From Curtobacterium sp. MMLR14_010 (lineage in GTDB: Bacteria; Actinomycetota; Actinomycetes; Actinomycetales; Microbacteriaceae): a stretch of DNA of 64,000 nt. Below are positions 24,467 through 32,582 of the stretch, in pieces. Position numbers and translations under genes: made by a program. Each line of letters starts with the position of its first letter. Within the stretch, counting starts at the first letter, position 1. Below the pieces are notes generated by a model that saw only the letters and a list, made by a program, of their open reading frames with translations, was not told where the DNA came from and did no database searches. Location of the stretch: NCBI RefSeq assembly GCF_001865015.1, contig NZ_MJGV01000031.1, positions 1-64,000 on the forward strand, in the 5' to 3' direction.

Positions 24467-26008
24467 TCAGGACCCGAAGAAGTTCGTCGAGACCAGCGCC
24501 ACGATGATGACGGTGGCCGCGGCGACGCAGACACCGCCGACGGTGATCCCGAGGACCATCGGCACGCGCGACTCCTTCGGCTTGGCGGCCGCGAGGACCA
24601 CCTGCCGCGTCGACGTGTGGCTCGACACCGCACGGCTCGCCCGCACGGGGCTGGCGTCCGTCTCGGGCTGCTCGTCGTGCTGCTCGAGCAGGCGGTCGAC
24701 CTCGGCGCCGTCGATCGGCCGGTGCGAACCGGTCGAGGACAGTGACGCCGGCAGGTCGATCGAGCCGGTCAGGATGACCTCGCCCGTGGCGTTGAGCGCA
24801 CCCGTGGGGTCCGCCAGCGCCGAGTTCGGCAGGATGATCGCGTTCGAGCCCGTCTCAGCGACTCGACGGATGCCGGTCGCCTCGTCGTGGACCTCGGTGT
24901 CGTTCGAGTCGTGCGCCTGCGTTGACCAGTGACCGACGGGCGTGGCGAACGTGGTCGTCATCGGCTTCGGCTCGGGCGGTCGCACGAAGGCCACCCCCGG
25001 CGCCGACTGCGGTGCAGGTGCCGACGAGACAGCCGAGGCCGGACGGTCCTCGTTCTGGACCGGCACCTCGTTCGTGTCGTCGTCGTCGAGGGACAGCGGG
25101 AACACCCCGGGCGTCGCCGCAGCGGCATCCGGGGCAGCCGTGGTGTCCGTCAGGACGCCGGCCGGCAGCTCCGTGGGACCGTCGGGGTCGGCGACACCGT
25201 CGGTGCTCGCGTCGCTCCGGGCATCCCCGGACGGAGCGTCACCGGACACGGCCTCGTCGGAGGACGCATCACCGGACTGCGGTGCCCAGGTCGAGCGGTG
25301 GCGCCGCGGTTCCTCGGCATGTGCCGCGGCCTCTTCGAGGGGCTCGAGGGCGTCGGGCGACCCGTCGGCAGACGTGGCCTGCTCGACCGCGGCCTCGTCG
25401 AGGTGCGTGGTCTCGGCGGAGGGCTCCTGCCAGTCCGACGGCTCCGCCGCGGGGTCCGGCAGCGGCGCGGGGGCCGGGGCGTCCGTGGACTGCTCGTCGG
25501 CAGCGTCGTCCGTGGGCGATGCGGGCGGCGTCGCGCCGGCGAACCCGGCGGGCGCGGTCGGCGGCGTGGTGCCGCCCTGGTCGCCCTGCAGCTCGGCGAC
25601 CGTGCCGAGGACGTCCTGCACCGTTCGGTCCGAGGACTGCGGTGCCGGGTTGCGCAGCGGCACCGGACCGGTGGCCTGCCCCTCGGCGGCACGCATCTGG
25701 CGGATCTGTCGGCGGGTGAGACCGCCGGACCCCGGCACGATCTCCGTTGCGGAGGCCGGGGGCTGGTCCGGCACGCCGGCGGACGACGTCGGTGCGGACG
25801 GCACGACCGGCCCGGCGGACTGCGCGGGACCGGGGGCCGCCGGAGCGACGTGCGAACCGGGACGACGACGTGCGCCGTCGACGGAGGTGGGCTGGGGGGC
25901 GGCCACGGTCGGCGGCGGGGTCACGGGCTGGCCCCCGGCCGAGGCTGCGCGCTCTCGCTCGCGCGCCTGGCGCCGCGACAGGGGCGGCTGCGCGTCGGAC
26001 GGACTCAT
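24467..26008 (-). CDS. Hypothetical membrane-anchored Ala/Pro/acidic-rich protein
   Basis: A 513-residue protein with no recognised enzymatic domain. The N-terminus has two basic helical motifs, [12 protein letters not shown] near residue 10 and [14 protein letters not shown] near 99. They are separated and followed by about 350 residues of low-complexity Ala/Pro/Thr/Asp sequence that is probably disordered. A single membrane helix ([20 protein letters not shown]) lies at about 480-505, close to the C-terminus, so most of the protein should be cytoplasmic as a tail-anchored protein. The ATG overlaps the nadD stop as ATGA, implying coupling. Function unknown; a scaffold role is speculation. 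Confidence 0.75.
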   Translation of the reverse strand: MSPSDAQPPLSRRQARERERAASAGGQPVTPPPTVAAPQPTSVDGARRRPGSHVAPAAPGPAQSAGPVVPSAPTSSAGVPDQPPASATEIVPGSGGLTRRQIRQMRAAEGQATGPVPLRNPAPQSSDRTVQDVLGTVAELQGDQGGTTPPTAPAGFAGATPPASPTDDAADEQSTDAPAPAPLPDPAAEPSDWQEPSAETTHLDEAAVEQATSADGSPDALEPLEEAAAHAEEPRRHRSTWAPQSGDASSDEAVSGDAPSGDARSDASTDGVADPDGPTELPAGVLTDTTAAPDAAAATPGVFPLSLDDDDTNEVPVQNEDRPASAVSSAPAPQSAPGVAFVRPPEPKPMTTTFATPVGHWSTQAHDSNDTEVHDEATGIRRVAETGSNAIILPNSALADPTGALNATGEVILTGSIDLPASLSSTGSHRPIDGAEVDRLLEQHDEQPETDASPVRASRAVSSHTSTRQVVLAAAKPKESRVPMVLGITVGGVCVAAATVIIVALVSTNFFGS

Positions 26009-26604
26009 GCAACGCTCCGATACAGGTGGTGCTTGGTGATGTACTGGACGACACCGTCGGGCACGAGGTACCAGACGGGGTTGCCGCGCCGGACCCGGTC
26101 ACGACAGTCGGTCGAGGATATCGCCAGGGCCGGGACCTCGAGCAGACTGACGTCGCGCTCGGGGAGCCCGGTGATGCTCAGGTTGTGGCCCGGACGGGTG
26201 ACGGCGACGAAGTGCGCCAGGTCCCACAGACCATCATGGTCCTTCCAGTCGACGATCTGCTGGACGGCGTCCGCACCTGAGATGAAGACGAGCTGGGCGT
26301 CGGGCCGCTGTTCGTGGAGGTCGCGGAGCGTGTCGACCGTGTACGTCGGGCCGGGACGGTCGATGTCCACGCGGCTGACGGTGAACATCGGGTTCGACGC
26401 GGTCGCGATGACCGTCATCAGGTAGCGGTGTTCCGCGTCGGTGACACCGGACTTCATGTAGGGCTGTCCGGTGGGGACGAAGACGACTTCGTCGAGGTCG
26501 AAGGACCTGGCGACCTCCGATGCGGCGACGAGGTGGCCGTGGTGGATGGGGTCGAACGTGCCGCCCATCACACCGATGCGGGGCCGCCCCGAGCTCTCGA
26601 GCAT
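26005..26604 (-). CDS. nadD: Nicotinate-nucleotide adenylyltransferase
   Basis: A 199-residue NadD that adenylates nicotinate mononucleotide to deamido-NAD in NAD synthesis. The nucleotide-binding motif [11 protein letters not shown] lies at residues 14-24 and the C-terminal [13 protein letters not shown] carries the ISSTxxR signature. VPTGQPYMK and [11 protein letters not shown] match the family. It starts at the ATG at 26604 and its stop overlaps the next gene as ATGA. Upstream lies a small membrane protein gene. Length is normal. Confidence 0.95.
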   Translation of the reverse strand: MLESSGRPRIGVMGGTFDPIHHGHLVAASEVARSFDLDEVVFVPTGQPYMKSGVTDAEHRYLMTVIATASNPMFTVSRVDIDRPGPTYTVDTLRDLHEQRPDAQLVFISGADAVQQIVDWKDHDGLWDLAHFVAVTRPGHNLSITGLPERDVSLLEVPALAISSTDCRDRVRRGNPVWYLVPDGVVQYITKHHLYRSVA

Positions 26605-26615
26605 GGAGCGGCGCG

Positions 26616-26816
26616 TCAGATCTTGGTGTGGCCGTACTCGTCCACACCGGTCTCGTGGGTGCGGGTGGCCTCGAACTTGTTCGAGTGGCGGTACGCGATG
26701 TCACGGAACGACCACGTGACGAAACCGAGGAAGGCGAAGAACGCAGCAGCCACGACCGGGAAGATGAACGCGGGGACCGACGAGGCGTTCTCGGCGGCTT
26801 CAGCGAGGAGGGTCAT
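26616..26816 (-). CDS. Small single-pass membrane protein
   Basis: A 66-residue protein with one strong hydrophobic helix (about residues 14-36, [19 protein letters not shown]) followed by a polar C-terminal tail with [13 protein letters not shown] do not recognise a function. Its position between proA and nadD, 11 bases upstream of nadD, suggests cotranscription, and its compact coding bias supports it as real. Only a weak Shine-Dalgarno is visible. Confidence 0.65.
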   Translation of the reverse strand: MTLLAEAAENASSVPAFIFPVVAAAFFAFLGFVTWSFRDIAYRHSNKFEATRTHETGVDEYGHTKI

Positions 26817-26858
26817 GGTGCGGTGCTCCGAATCGATCGAGGAAGGCTGTGGGCCAGT

Positions 26859-28124
26859 CTAGCCGCGGATCTGACCCTGTCCGCGCACGACCCACTTCGT
26901 GCTGGTGAGCTCCGGCAGCCCCATCGGCCCCCGGGCGTGGAGCTTCTGCGTCGAGATGCCGACCTCGGCACCGAAGCCGAACTCGCCGCCGTCGGTGAAC
27001 CGCGTCGACGCGTTGACCATCACCACGGCGGAGTCGACGGCCTGCAGGAAGCGCTCGGCGGTGTCGACGTCGTTCGTCACGATCGACTCGGTGTGGTGCG
27101 TCGACCACTGCGCGATGTGTGCCATCGCGGCGTCGACGTCCGGCACCACCCGGATCGACAGGTCGAGGTCCATCGACTCGGTCGCCCAGTCGACGTCGGT
27201 CGCCCGGAGCACGCCGGGCACGATCGCCCGGGTCGCATCGTCACCGCGCAGGGTGACCCCGGCCGCGCGGAGCCGGTCGGCCAGCGTCGGCAGCAGCCGT
27301 TCGGCGGCGGCCTGGTGCACGAGCAGGGTCTCGAGCGCGTTGCAGACGCTCGGCCGCTGGACCTTGCTGTTGAGGACGATGTCGACGGACCGAGCCAGCG
27401 GTGCCGATTCATCGAGGAAGACGTGCACGACCCCCGCACCGGTCTCGATCACCGGCACCTGGGACTCGGTGACGACCGTCTGGATGAGCGATGCGCTGCC
27501 CCGCGGGATGAGCACGTCGACGAGCCCCCTGGCGCGCATGAGCTCGGTCGCCCCCGCCCGGCCGAACTCGTCGATCGTCTGGACGAGGGCACGCGGGAGC
27601 CCGACGGACTCGACCGCGTCCTGCAGCACCCCGACGAGCACCGCGTTCGTGCGCTCCGCTGCCGATCCCCCGCGCAGGACGACGGCGTTGCCGCTCTTGA
27701 GCGCCAGGCTTGCGATGTCGACCGTGACGTTCGGACGGGCCTCGTAGATCGCGCCGACGACGCCGAAGGGCACGCGGACCTGGCTGAGCTGCAGGCCGTT
27801 CGGCAGCACCGAGCCGCGGACGGACTGCCCGACGGGGTCGGTGAGTCCGACGACGTGCTCGACCGCCGCCGCGAGCGCGTCGATCCGGCCGGGGTCGAGT
27901 CGGAGCCGGTCGAGGAGTCCCCCGGCGAGTCCGCCGTCCTCACCCGCGACGAGGTCGAGGTGGTTCGCCGCGACGATGTCGTCCGTGGCTGCACGCACCG
28001 CGCGGGCGACGGCCAGGAGCGCGGCGTCCTTGACGGCGGTGGTGGCCGTCGCCAGGGTGCCGGCCGCGGCGCGCGCCGCCACCAGCTTGTCGGTGAGGGT
28101 CGGAGCGGGGGCGGTCAGCGACAT
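26859..28124 (-). CDS. proA: Glutamate-5-semialdehyde dehydrogenase
   Basis: A 421-residue gamma-glutamyl phosphate reductase, the second step of proline synthesis, which uses NADPH. The catalytic Cys lies in PSVCNALETLLVH at about residue 259. Other family marks are VPFGVVGAIYEARPNVT, LKSGNAVVLRGGSAAE and FGFGAEVGISTQKLHARGP near the C-terminus. The ATG at 28124 lies six bases after TACAAT, a near-consensus -10, so proA has its own leaderless promoter although proB and obgE lie directly upstream on the same strand. Length is normal. Confidence 0.95.
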   Translation of the reverse strand: MSLTAPAPTLTDKLVAARAAAGTLATATTAVKDAALLAVARAVRAATDDIVAANHLDLVAGEDGGLAGGLLDRLRLDPGRIDALAAAVEHVVGLTDPVGQSVRGSVLPNGLQLSQVRVPFGVVGAIYEARPNVTVDIASLALKSGNAVVLRGGSAAERTNAVLVGVLQDAVESVGLPRALVQTIDEFGRAGATELMRARGLVDVLIPRGSASLIQTVVTESQVPVIETGAGVVHVFLDESAPLARSVDIVLNSKVQRPSVCNALETLLVHQAAAERLLPTLADRLRAAGVTLRGDDATRAIVPGVLRATDVDWATESMDLDLSIRVVPDVDAAMAHIAQWSTHHTESIVTNDVDTAERFLQAVDSAVVMVNASTRFTDGGEFGFGAEVGISTQKLHARGPMGLPELTSTKWVVRGQGQIRG

Positions 28125-28130
28125 GCGTCG

Positions 28131-28136
28131 ATTGTA
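28131..28136 (-). promoter_or_regulatory. -10 element TACAAT, proA
   Basis: TACAAT is followed by cgacgc and the proA ATG. Five of six bases match TATAAT, the best -10 in the window. Confidence 0.6.
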
Positions 28137-28137
28137 G

Positions 28138-28193
28138 GACCGGCACCACCCGCGTGACGGCGGCAGCCAGCGACCGGCACCACCCGCGTGACG
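28138..28193. repeat. 22-bp direct repeat between proB and proA
   Basis: GACCGGCACCACCCGCGTGACG occurs at 28138-28159 and 28172-28193 (shown in parts: GACCGGCACCACC and CGCGTGACG). The copies are exact and sit immediately upstream of the proA -10, so they could be an operator pair or a local duplication. Confidence 0.85.
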
Positions 28194-28198
28194 CGGGA

Positions 28199-29008
28199 TC
28201 AGCCCCGCGGCGCCGCGTGGAACCAGGTGCCGACGTGCTCCCCCGCCAGGGCCCGGTCCACCAGGGACGTCGCGGTCACGAGCACGGCTGTGCCGGCCTC
28301 GGCCGCGAGGCGTGCCGCCGCGACCTTCGTGCCCGCTCCCCCGGTGCCGACCCCGGCCGCGCCGACGGACCCGAACGTGACCCCGGCGAGCTCGTCCCCG
28401 AACGGGACCTCGTCGATGCGTTCGGCCCCGGGCTGCTCGGGCGGCTTCGTGTACAGGGCCTCGACGTCGGAGAGCAGCACGAGCGCGTCGGCACCGAGGA
28501 GCCGGGCCACCAGCGCAGCGAGCCGGTCGTTGTCGCCGAAGCGGATCTCGTGCGTGGCGACGGTGTCGTTCTCGTTGACGATCGGCAGCACCCGCAGTGC
28601 GAGCAGCCGGTCGATAGCCCGCTGCGCGTTGACGCGGTGCGTCGGGTTCTGCAGGTCCCCGGCCGTCAGCAGGATCTGGGCAGCGACGATGCCGTGCCGG
28701 TCGAGCTGCTGCTGGTACCGGAACATCAGGACGTTCTGCCCGGTGGCCGCCGCTGCCTGCTGGGTGGCGAGGTCGTCCGGTCGGCCCTCGAGCCCGAGGA
28801 ACGGGAAGCCCGTCGCGATCGCGCCGGACGACACCAGGACGACCTCGGTCCCCCGGCCGTACGCGGCGGCGAGGGCGTCGACGAGCGACCCGATCTGACC
28901 GGCCGCGTCGCCGGAGACCGACGACGACCCGACCTTGACCACGATCCGCCGGGCACGCGGGACGTCAGCGCGCCGGCGCACGGGGCCGAGGGAGGTCGTG
29001 TCGGTCAT
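28199..29008 (-). CDS. proB: Glutamate 5-kinase, without PUA domain
   Basis: A 269-residue glutamate 5-kinase that phosphorylates glutamate in the first step of proline synthesis. The amino-acid-kinase fold is complete: VVKVGSSSVSG near residue 22, VVLVSSGAIATG, IVNENDTVATHEIRFGDNDRLAA, and GVGTGGAGTKVAAARLA. The protein ends right after this domain, so the C-terminal PUA domain of the E. coli enzyme is absent, a known short form. The ATG at 29008 lies seven bases after the obgE stop, indicating cotranscription. Feedback inhibition by proline is expected but not visible. Confidence 0.94.
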   Translation of the reverse strand: MTDTTSLGPVRRRADVPRARRIVVKVGSSSVSGDAAGQIGSLVDALAAAYGRGTEVVLVSSGAIATGFPFLGLEGRPDDLATQQAAAATGQNVLMFRYQQQLDRHGIVAAQILLTAGDLQNPTHRVNAQRAIDRLLALRVLPIVNENDTVATHEIRFGDNDRLAALVARLLGADALVLLSDVEALYTKPPEQPGAERIDEVPFGDELAGVTFGSVGAAGVGTGGAGTKVAAARLAAEAGTAVLVTATSLVDRALAGEHVGTWFHAAPRG

Positions 29009-29015
29009 GCGGTGG

Positions 29016-30533
29016 TCAGCCCTGCTCGTCCTCGTCGTCGGCCCACATGCCGGACTTCCGTTCCTGCTCGAGCTCGGCACGGGCGGCGGCCTTGGCGTCC
29101 ATCCGCTCGTAGTAGTTCTGACGACGCTCGTTGCTCGTCTGCCGCCCGGTCTGGTCGAGCCGCGCGTCGGTGCCGCGGGCGCTCGTGATGAGCTCCGCGG
29201 TCGAGGTGAGGGTCGGCTCCCAGTCGAAGATCATGCCGCCGTCGCCGCCGATGACGACGGTCGAGCCCGCGACGGCCCCGGCCTTGAACAGGCCGTCCTC
29301 GACGCCGAGCTTGGCGAGCCGGTCGGCGAGGTAGCCGATGGCCTCTTCGTTCGTGAAGTCGGTCTGCTGCACCCAGCGCTCCGGCTTCGTCCCGCGGACG
29401 CGGTAGAAGCGGTGCTCCTCGCCGCCCTCGGCACGGACGGTGAAGCCGCCCTTGGCGTCGACGGCCTTCGGGCGGATGACGATGCGCTCCGGGACCGGCT
29501 CGGACGCCTTGACGAGCCGGGCCTGCTCGACGATGCCGCCGAGCGCGAAGCTCAGCTCGCGGAGGCCCTGGTGCGACGCGGTGGAGATCGGGAAGACGCG
29601 GTAGCCGCGGGCCTCGAGCTCCGGGGTCACGAACGCGGCCAGCTCGGCGGCGTCCGGGACGTCGATCTTGTTGAGCGCGATGAGCTGCGGGCGCTCGAGC
29701 AGCGGCAGCTGGCCCTCGGGGACCGGGTAGCGCTCGAGCTCGCGGAGCAGGACGTCGAGGTCGCTGATCGGGTCGCGGCCCGGGTCGAGCGTGGCGCAGT
29801 CGATGACGTGCAGCAGGACCTCGCACCGCTCGACGTGGCGGAGGAACTCCAGGCCGAGGCCCTTGCCCTCCGACGCGCCCTCGATGAGCCCGGGGACGTC
29901 GGCGACGGTGAAGCGTACCTCGCCGGACTCGACGACGCCGAGGTTCGGGGTCAGGGTGGTGAAGGGGTAGTCCGCGATCTTCGGCTTCGCGGCGGAGACC
30001 GCGGCGATGAGCGAGGACTTGCCGGCGCTCGGGTACCCGACGAGGGCGACGTCGGCGATCGTCTTGAGCTCGAGCCGGACGTCGCTGGACTCACCGTCGG
30101 TGCCGAGGAGCGCGAACCCGGGGGCCTTGCGCTTGGTGGAGGCGAGTGCGGCGTTGCCGAGGCCGCCCTGACCACCCTGGGCCACGACGATGCGCATGCC
30201 CGGCTCGGTCATGTCCGCGAGCACCTCGCCCGACTCGTCGTAGACCACGGTGCCGACGGGGACGGGGAGCTCGAGCACGGCACCGCTGAGGCCGCTGCGC
30301 ATGTCGCCCATGCCCGGCTGGCCGTTGCGGCTGGAGCGGTGCGGCGAGCGGTGGTAGCCGAGCAGCGTCGTGACCTGCGGGTCGGCGACCAGCACGATGT
30401 CGCCACCGTCGCCCCCGTCGCCACCGTCGGGACCGGCCAGCGGCTTGAACTTCTCGCGACGAACGGACACGCAGCCGTTGCCGCCGTTCCCCGCGCTGAG
30501 GTGCAGGATCACGTCGTCGACGAACGTCGCCAT
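29016..30533 (-). CDS. obgE: GTPase ObgE/CgtA
   Basis: A 505-residue Obg GTPase involved in 50S subunit maturation and stress control. The glycine-rich Obg domain (1-160) contains repeated GGNGG and GGDGG patterns. The G domain starts at about residue 168 with [10 protein letters not shown] (G1), followed by [10 protein letters not shown] (G2), DVPGLIEGA (G3) and ALNKIDV (G4). The C-terminal OCT domain (about 340-430) is present, followed by a charged tail of 70 residues. The ATG at 30533 has GGAGAG about ten bases upstream. It follows rpmA after 117 bases and leads into proB. Confidence 0.96.
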   Translation of the reverse strand: MATFVDDVILHLSAGNGGNGCVSVRREKFKPLAGPDGGDGGDGGDIVLVADPQVTTLLGYHRSPHRSSRNGQPGMGDMRSGLSGAVLELPVPVGTVVYDESGEVLADMTEPGMRIVVAQGGQGGLGNAALASTKRKAPGFALLGTDGESSDVRLELKTIADVALVGYPSAGKSSLIAAVSAAKPKIADYPFTTLTPNLGVVESGEVRFTVADVPGLIEGASEGKGLGLEFLRHVERCEVLLHVIDCATLDPGRDPISDLDVLLRELERYPVPEGQLPLLERPQLIALNKIDVPDAAELAAFVTPELEARGYRVFPISTASHQGLRELSFALGGIVEQARLVKASEPVPERIVIRPKAVDAKGGFTVRAEGGEEHRFYRVRGTKPERWVQQTDFTNEEAIGYLADRLAKLGVEDGLFKAGAVAGSTVVIGGDGGMIFDWEPTLTSTAELITSARGTDARLDQTGRQTSNERRQNYYERMDAKAAARAELEQERKSGMWADDEDEQG

Positions 30534-30650
30534 CGGTTGTTCACTCTCCGTAGACCAGAGGCGACCGGAGCCGCCAGTGACGGCCGAGGCCGTCGAAACA
30601 CGAATGAGGGGCAGGCACACGGCCCGCCCCTCATCCAGAGAACTGTGTCG

Positions 30651-30911
30651 TCAGACGCTCACGGCGTCGACGATGTTGATGACCTTGCGGCCACCCTTGG
30701 TGCCGAACTCGACCGAGCCGGCGGCCAGGGCGAACAGCGTGTCGTCGCCACCGCGGCCGACGTTCGCGCCCGGGTGGAAGTGCGTCCCACGCTGGCGGAC
30801 GATGATCTCACCGGCGTTGACGACCTCGCCACCGAAGCGCTTCACGCCGAGGCGCTGTGCGTTCGAGTCGCGACCGTTGCGAGTGGAACTCGCACCCTTC
30901 TTGTGTGCCAT
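30651..30911 (-). CDS. rpmA: 50S ribosomal protein bL27
   Basis: An 86-residue bL27. The N-terminus [16 protein letters not shown] lacks the cleavable extension found in Firmicutes, so A2 should be next to the peptidyl-transferase centre after Met removal. [20 protein letters not shown] is diagnostic. GGGAG lies about five bases before the ATG. It follows rplU by 14 bases in the usual rplU-rpmA operon and precedes obgE. Confidence 0.98.
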   Translation of the reverse strand: MAHKKGASSTRNGRDSNAQRLGVKRFGGEVVNAGEIIVRQRGTHFHPGANVGRGGDDTLFALAAGSVEFGTKGGRKVINIVDAVSV

Positions 30912-30925
30912 TGTCTGCTCCCGCC

Positions 30926-31234
30926 TTACGCGATCTTGGTGACCTTGACGCGCGTGAGGTCCGCGCGGAAGCCCTGGCGCTTCTTGTAACCGGTCTTGTT
31001 CTTGAACTTCTGGATGATGACCTTCTTGCCGCGGAGGTCCTCGAGCACCTCGGCGGTGACGGTCACCTTCGCCAGGTCGGTCGCGGCGGAGGTGATGGTG
31101 TCACCGTCCACGAGGAGCACGGGCGCGAGCTCGATGTTGCCCTGGTCATCGGCCTTCTTGCGATCGATGGTGAGGATCGTGCCGACCTCGACCTTCTCCT
31201 GACGGCCGCCGGCGCGCACTACTGCGTAAACCAC
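30926..31234 (-). CDS. rplU: 50S ribosomal protein bL21
   Basis: A 102-residue bL21, which binds 23S rRNA. It starts [18 protein letters not shown] and ends with the basic [15 protein letters not shown] motif. The GTG at 31234 is used: AAGGA lies seven bases upstream, and the longer frame adds 29 residues that match no bL21. It is first in the rplU-rpmA-obgE-proB block, with a sigma-70-like promoter at 31353-31382 and a leader of about 110 bases. Confidence 0.97.
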   Translation of the reverse strand: MVYAVVRAGGRQEKVEVGTILTIDRKKADDQGNIELAPVLLVDGDTITSAATDLAKVTVTAEVLEDLRGKKVIIQKFKNKTGYKKRQGFRADLTRVKVTKIA

Positions 31235-31352
31235 GTGGAAATCCTTACGTAACTCTGCTTGAGGGAAGTCTCGGGTGTCTGATCCTGCGCGACCACCAGC
31301 GGAACCGGTGGCCGGCGACACAGGCAGAACGGCCCGTTGACACCAGGGATCG

Positions 31353-31382
31353 AGCGTACTCGATGGGCATGGGTCCGGTCAA
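31353..31382 (-). promoter_or_regulatory. rplU: rplU-rpmA promoter (TTGACC-N18-TACGCT)
   Basis: The -35 TTGACC lies at 31377-31382 and the -10 TACGCT at 31353-31358, spaced by 18 bases. Transcription should start near 31346, leaving about 110 leader bases that contain a hairpin around CCACCGG/CTGGTGG and could hold an L21-type control element. Confidence 0.65.
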
Positions 31383-31397
31383 ACGGCGACACGCGCC

Positions 31398-31403
31398 TAG
31401 CAT
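31398..31403 (+). promoter_or_regulatory. -10 element TAGCAT, DUF4031 gene
   Basis: TAGCAT is six bases before the GTG at 31410. Confidence 0.45.
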
Positions 31404-31409
31404 GGACGC

Positions 31410-31682
31410 GTGTCCGTGTTGATCGACCCACCGACGTGGCCCGCCCACGAAACCGTGTGGTCGCACCTCGTCAGTGACCTATCGTACGCGGAGCTCCACG
31501 ACTTCGCAGCACGTGCCGGTGTGCCACGCCGGGCGTTCGACCACGACCACTACGACGTGCCCCAGGCGCGCTACGACGACCTGGTCGCACTCGGCGCGAT
31601 CCCGGTGTCCGGGCGTGAGCTGGTGCTCCGCCTGATCCGGAGCGGTCTGCGGGTCGCCCAGCGGGACAAGCGCGGCTCCTGA
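31410..31682 (+). CDS. DUF4031 domain-containing protein
   Basis: A 90-residue protein of the DUF4031 family. It begins SVLIDPPTWPAHETVWSHLVSD and contains DFAARAGVPRRAFDHDHYDVP. The conserved His and Asp residues (H45-D46-H47-Y48-D49) suggest metal or phosphate binding, but the function is unknown. The GTG start lies six bases after TAGCAT. It is divergent from rplU and ends 13 bases before a perfect hairpin. Confidence 0.82.
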   Translation: MSVLIDPPTWPAHETVWSHLVSDLSYAELHDFAARAGVPRRAFDHDHYDVPQARYDDLVALGAIPVSGRELVLRLIRSGLRVAQRDKRGS

Positions 31683-31695
31683 GCCGCCCCAGGAC

Positions 31696-31737
31696 GGACA
31701 GGAGGCTCGTGGCGGGGTCGCCACGAGCCTCCTGTCC
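31696..31737. terminator. Perfect 19-bp hairpin, bidirectional terminator
   Basis: Arms 31696-31714 and 31719-31737 are perfectly complementary with a GGGT loop. It sits between the convergent DUF4031 and Gln/Pro-rich membrane protein genes. The arms carry GGAGGCTCG. Confidence 0.85.
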
Positions 31738-31767
31738 GGTGGGTGGTCCTGACCAGGACCCGTCGGG

Positions 31768-32580
31768 TCAGCGACCCGGGGGCGGCCCCCACTGCTGCTG
31801 CTGTGGCGGCGCCCACTGCTGGGGCTGGACGGTCGCCGGCGGGACGGCATCCGCCGGACGCACCGTGCCGGGGGTGCCGGACGTCGGGCGTCCGGTGCGG
31901 CCGCGGGGCCGTCCGAGCCAGAGCCACGCCACCGTGGCGGCAGCCAGGAGCATGGCGGTCAGCGGGATGCCGCGCTGCAGCGGCGACGTCAGGACGTCCG
32001 TCAGCAGGCGCCTGGGCCCCGCGTCCACGGCGCCGTACGCACCCGTGACGATGCCGACGAGCGCCAGCGCCAGCGTGCCGGCCGCGCCGCCGAGGAGCGC
32101 GCGGAGCAGGACGACGGGGAGCGGGCTGCGCCGGGTGATCGGCGTGAGGAACGCCAGGGCCAGGAAGGCACCTGCGTAGAACGGGAACGGCGTCAGGAAG
32201 ACGGCCGTGGCGAAGCTGAGCACGACGTTGTGACCGCCGAAGGAGCCGAACGGGCCGACGTACAGGCTCGTGCCGATCATCCCGACGAGGCCGGACAGCG
32301 CCTGCACCGCGAGCACCCCGACGACCGCGATGGCCGCACCGGCGACCGCAGCGCCGGAGGCACCGGGCGCGAAGGCCCTGGTCGGGTCCCCCGCACGCCG
32401 GGGCGGCCGGGGCGGGAGGTACCCGCCGCCGGCCGGACCGCCGCCGTGCTGCTGCGGCTGCGGCTGCGGCTGCGGCTGTTGCTGGGTGTGGTGCTGGGGG
32501 TGTTGCTGCTGGGGCTGCTGCCACCCGGCGCCGTAGTACCCGCGGTCCTCCGGTTGCGGGCGGCGCTCGGGGTTCGACAC
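31768..32580 (-). CDS. Hypothetical multi-pass membrane protein with Gln/Pro tails
   Basis: A 270-residue protein. Residues 1-70 are Gln/Pro/His-rich, including a QPQPQPQPQ run encoded by GGCTGC repeats. Four to five membrane helices follow: GAAIAVVGVLAVQAL, VVLSFATAVFLTPFPFYAG, VLLRALLGGAAGTLALALVG and PLTAMLLAAATVAWLWLG. The C-terminal 45 residues are again Gln/Pro-rich. I do not recognise a family. The GTG start at 32580 is two bases past the RNase E stop, so the genes are probably cotranscribed. Confidence 0.65.
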   Translation of the reverse strand: MSNPERRPQPEDRGYYGAGWQQPQQQHPQHHTQQQPQPQPQPQQHGGGPAGGGYLPPRPPRRAGDPTRAFAPGASGAAVAGAAIAVVGVLAVQALSGLVGMIGTSLYVGPFGSFGGHNVVLSFATAVFLTPFPFYAGAFLALAFLTPITRRSPLPVVLLRALLGGAAGTLALALVGIVTGAYGAVDAGPRRLLTDVLTSPLQRGIPLTAMLLAAATVAWLWLGRPRGRTGRPTSGTPGTVRPADAVPPATVQPQQWAPPQQQQWGPPPGR

Positions 32581-32582
32581 CG

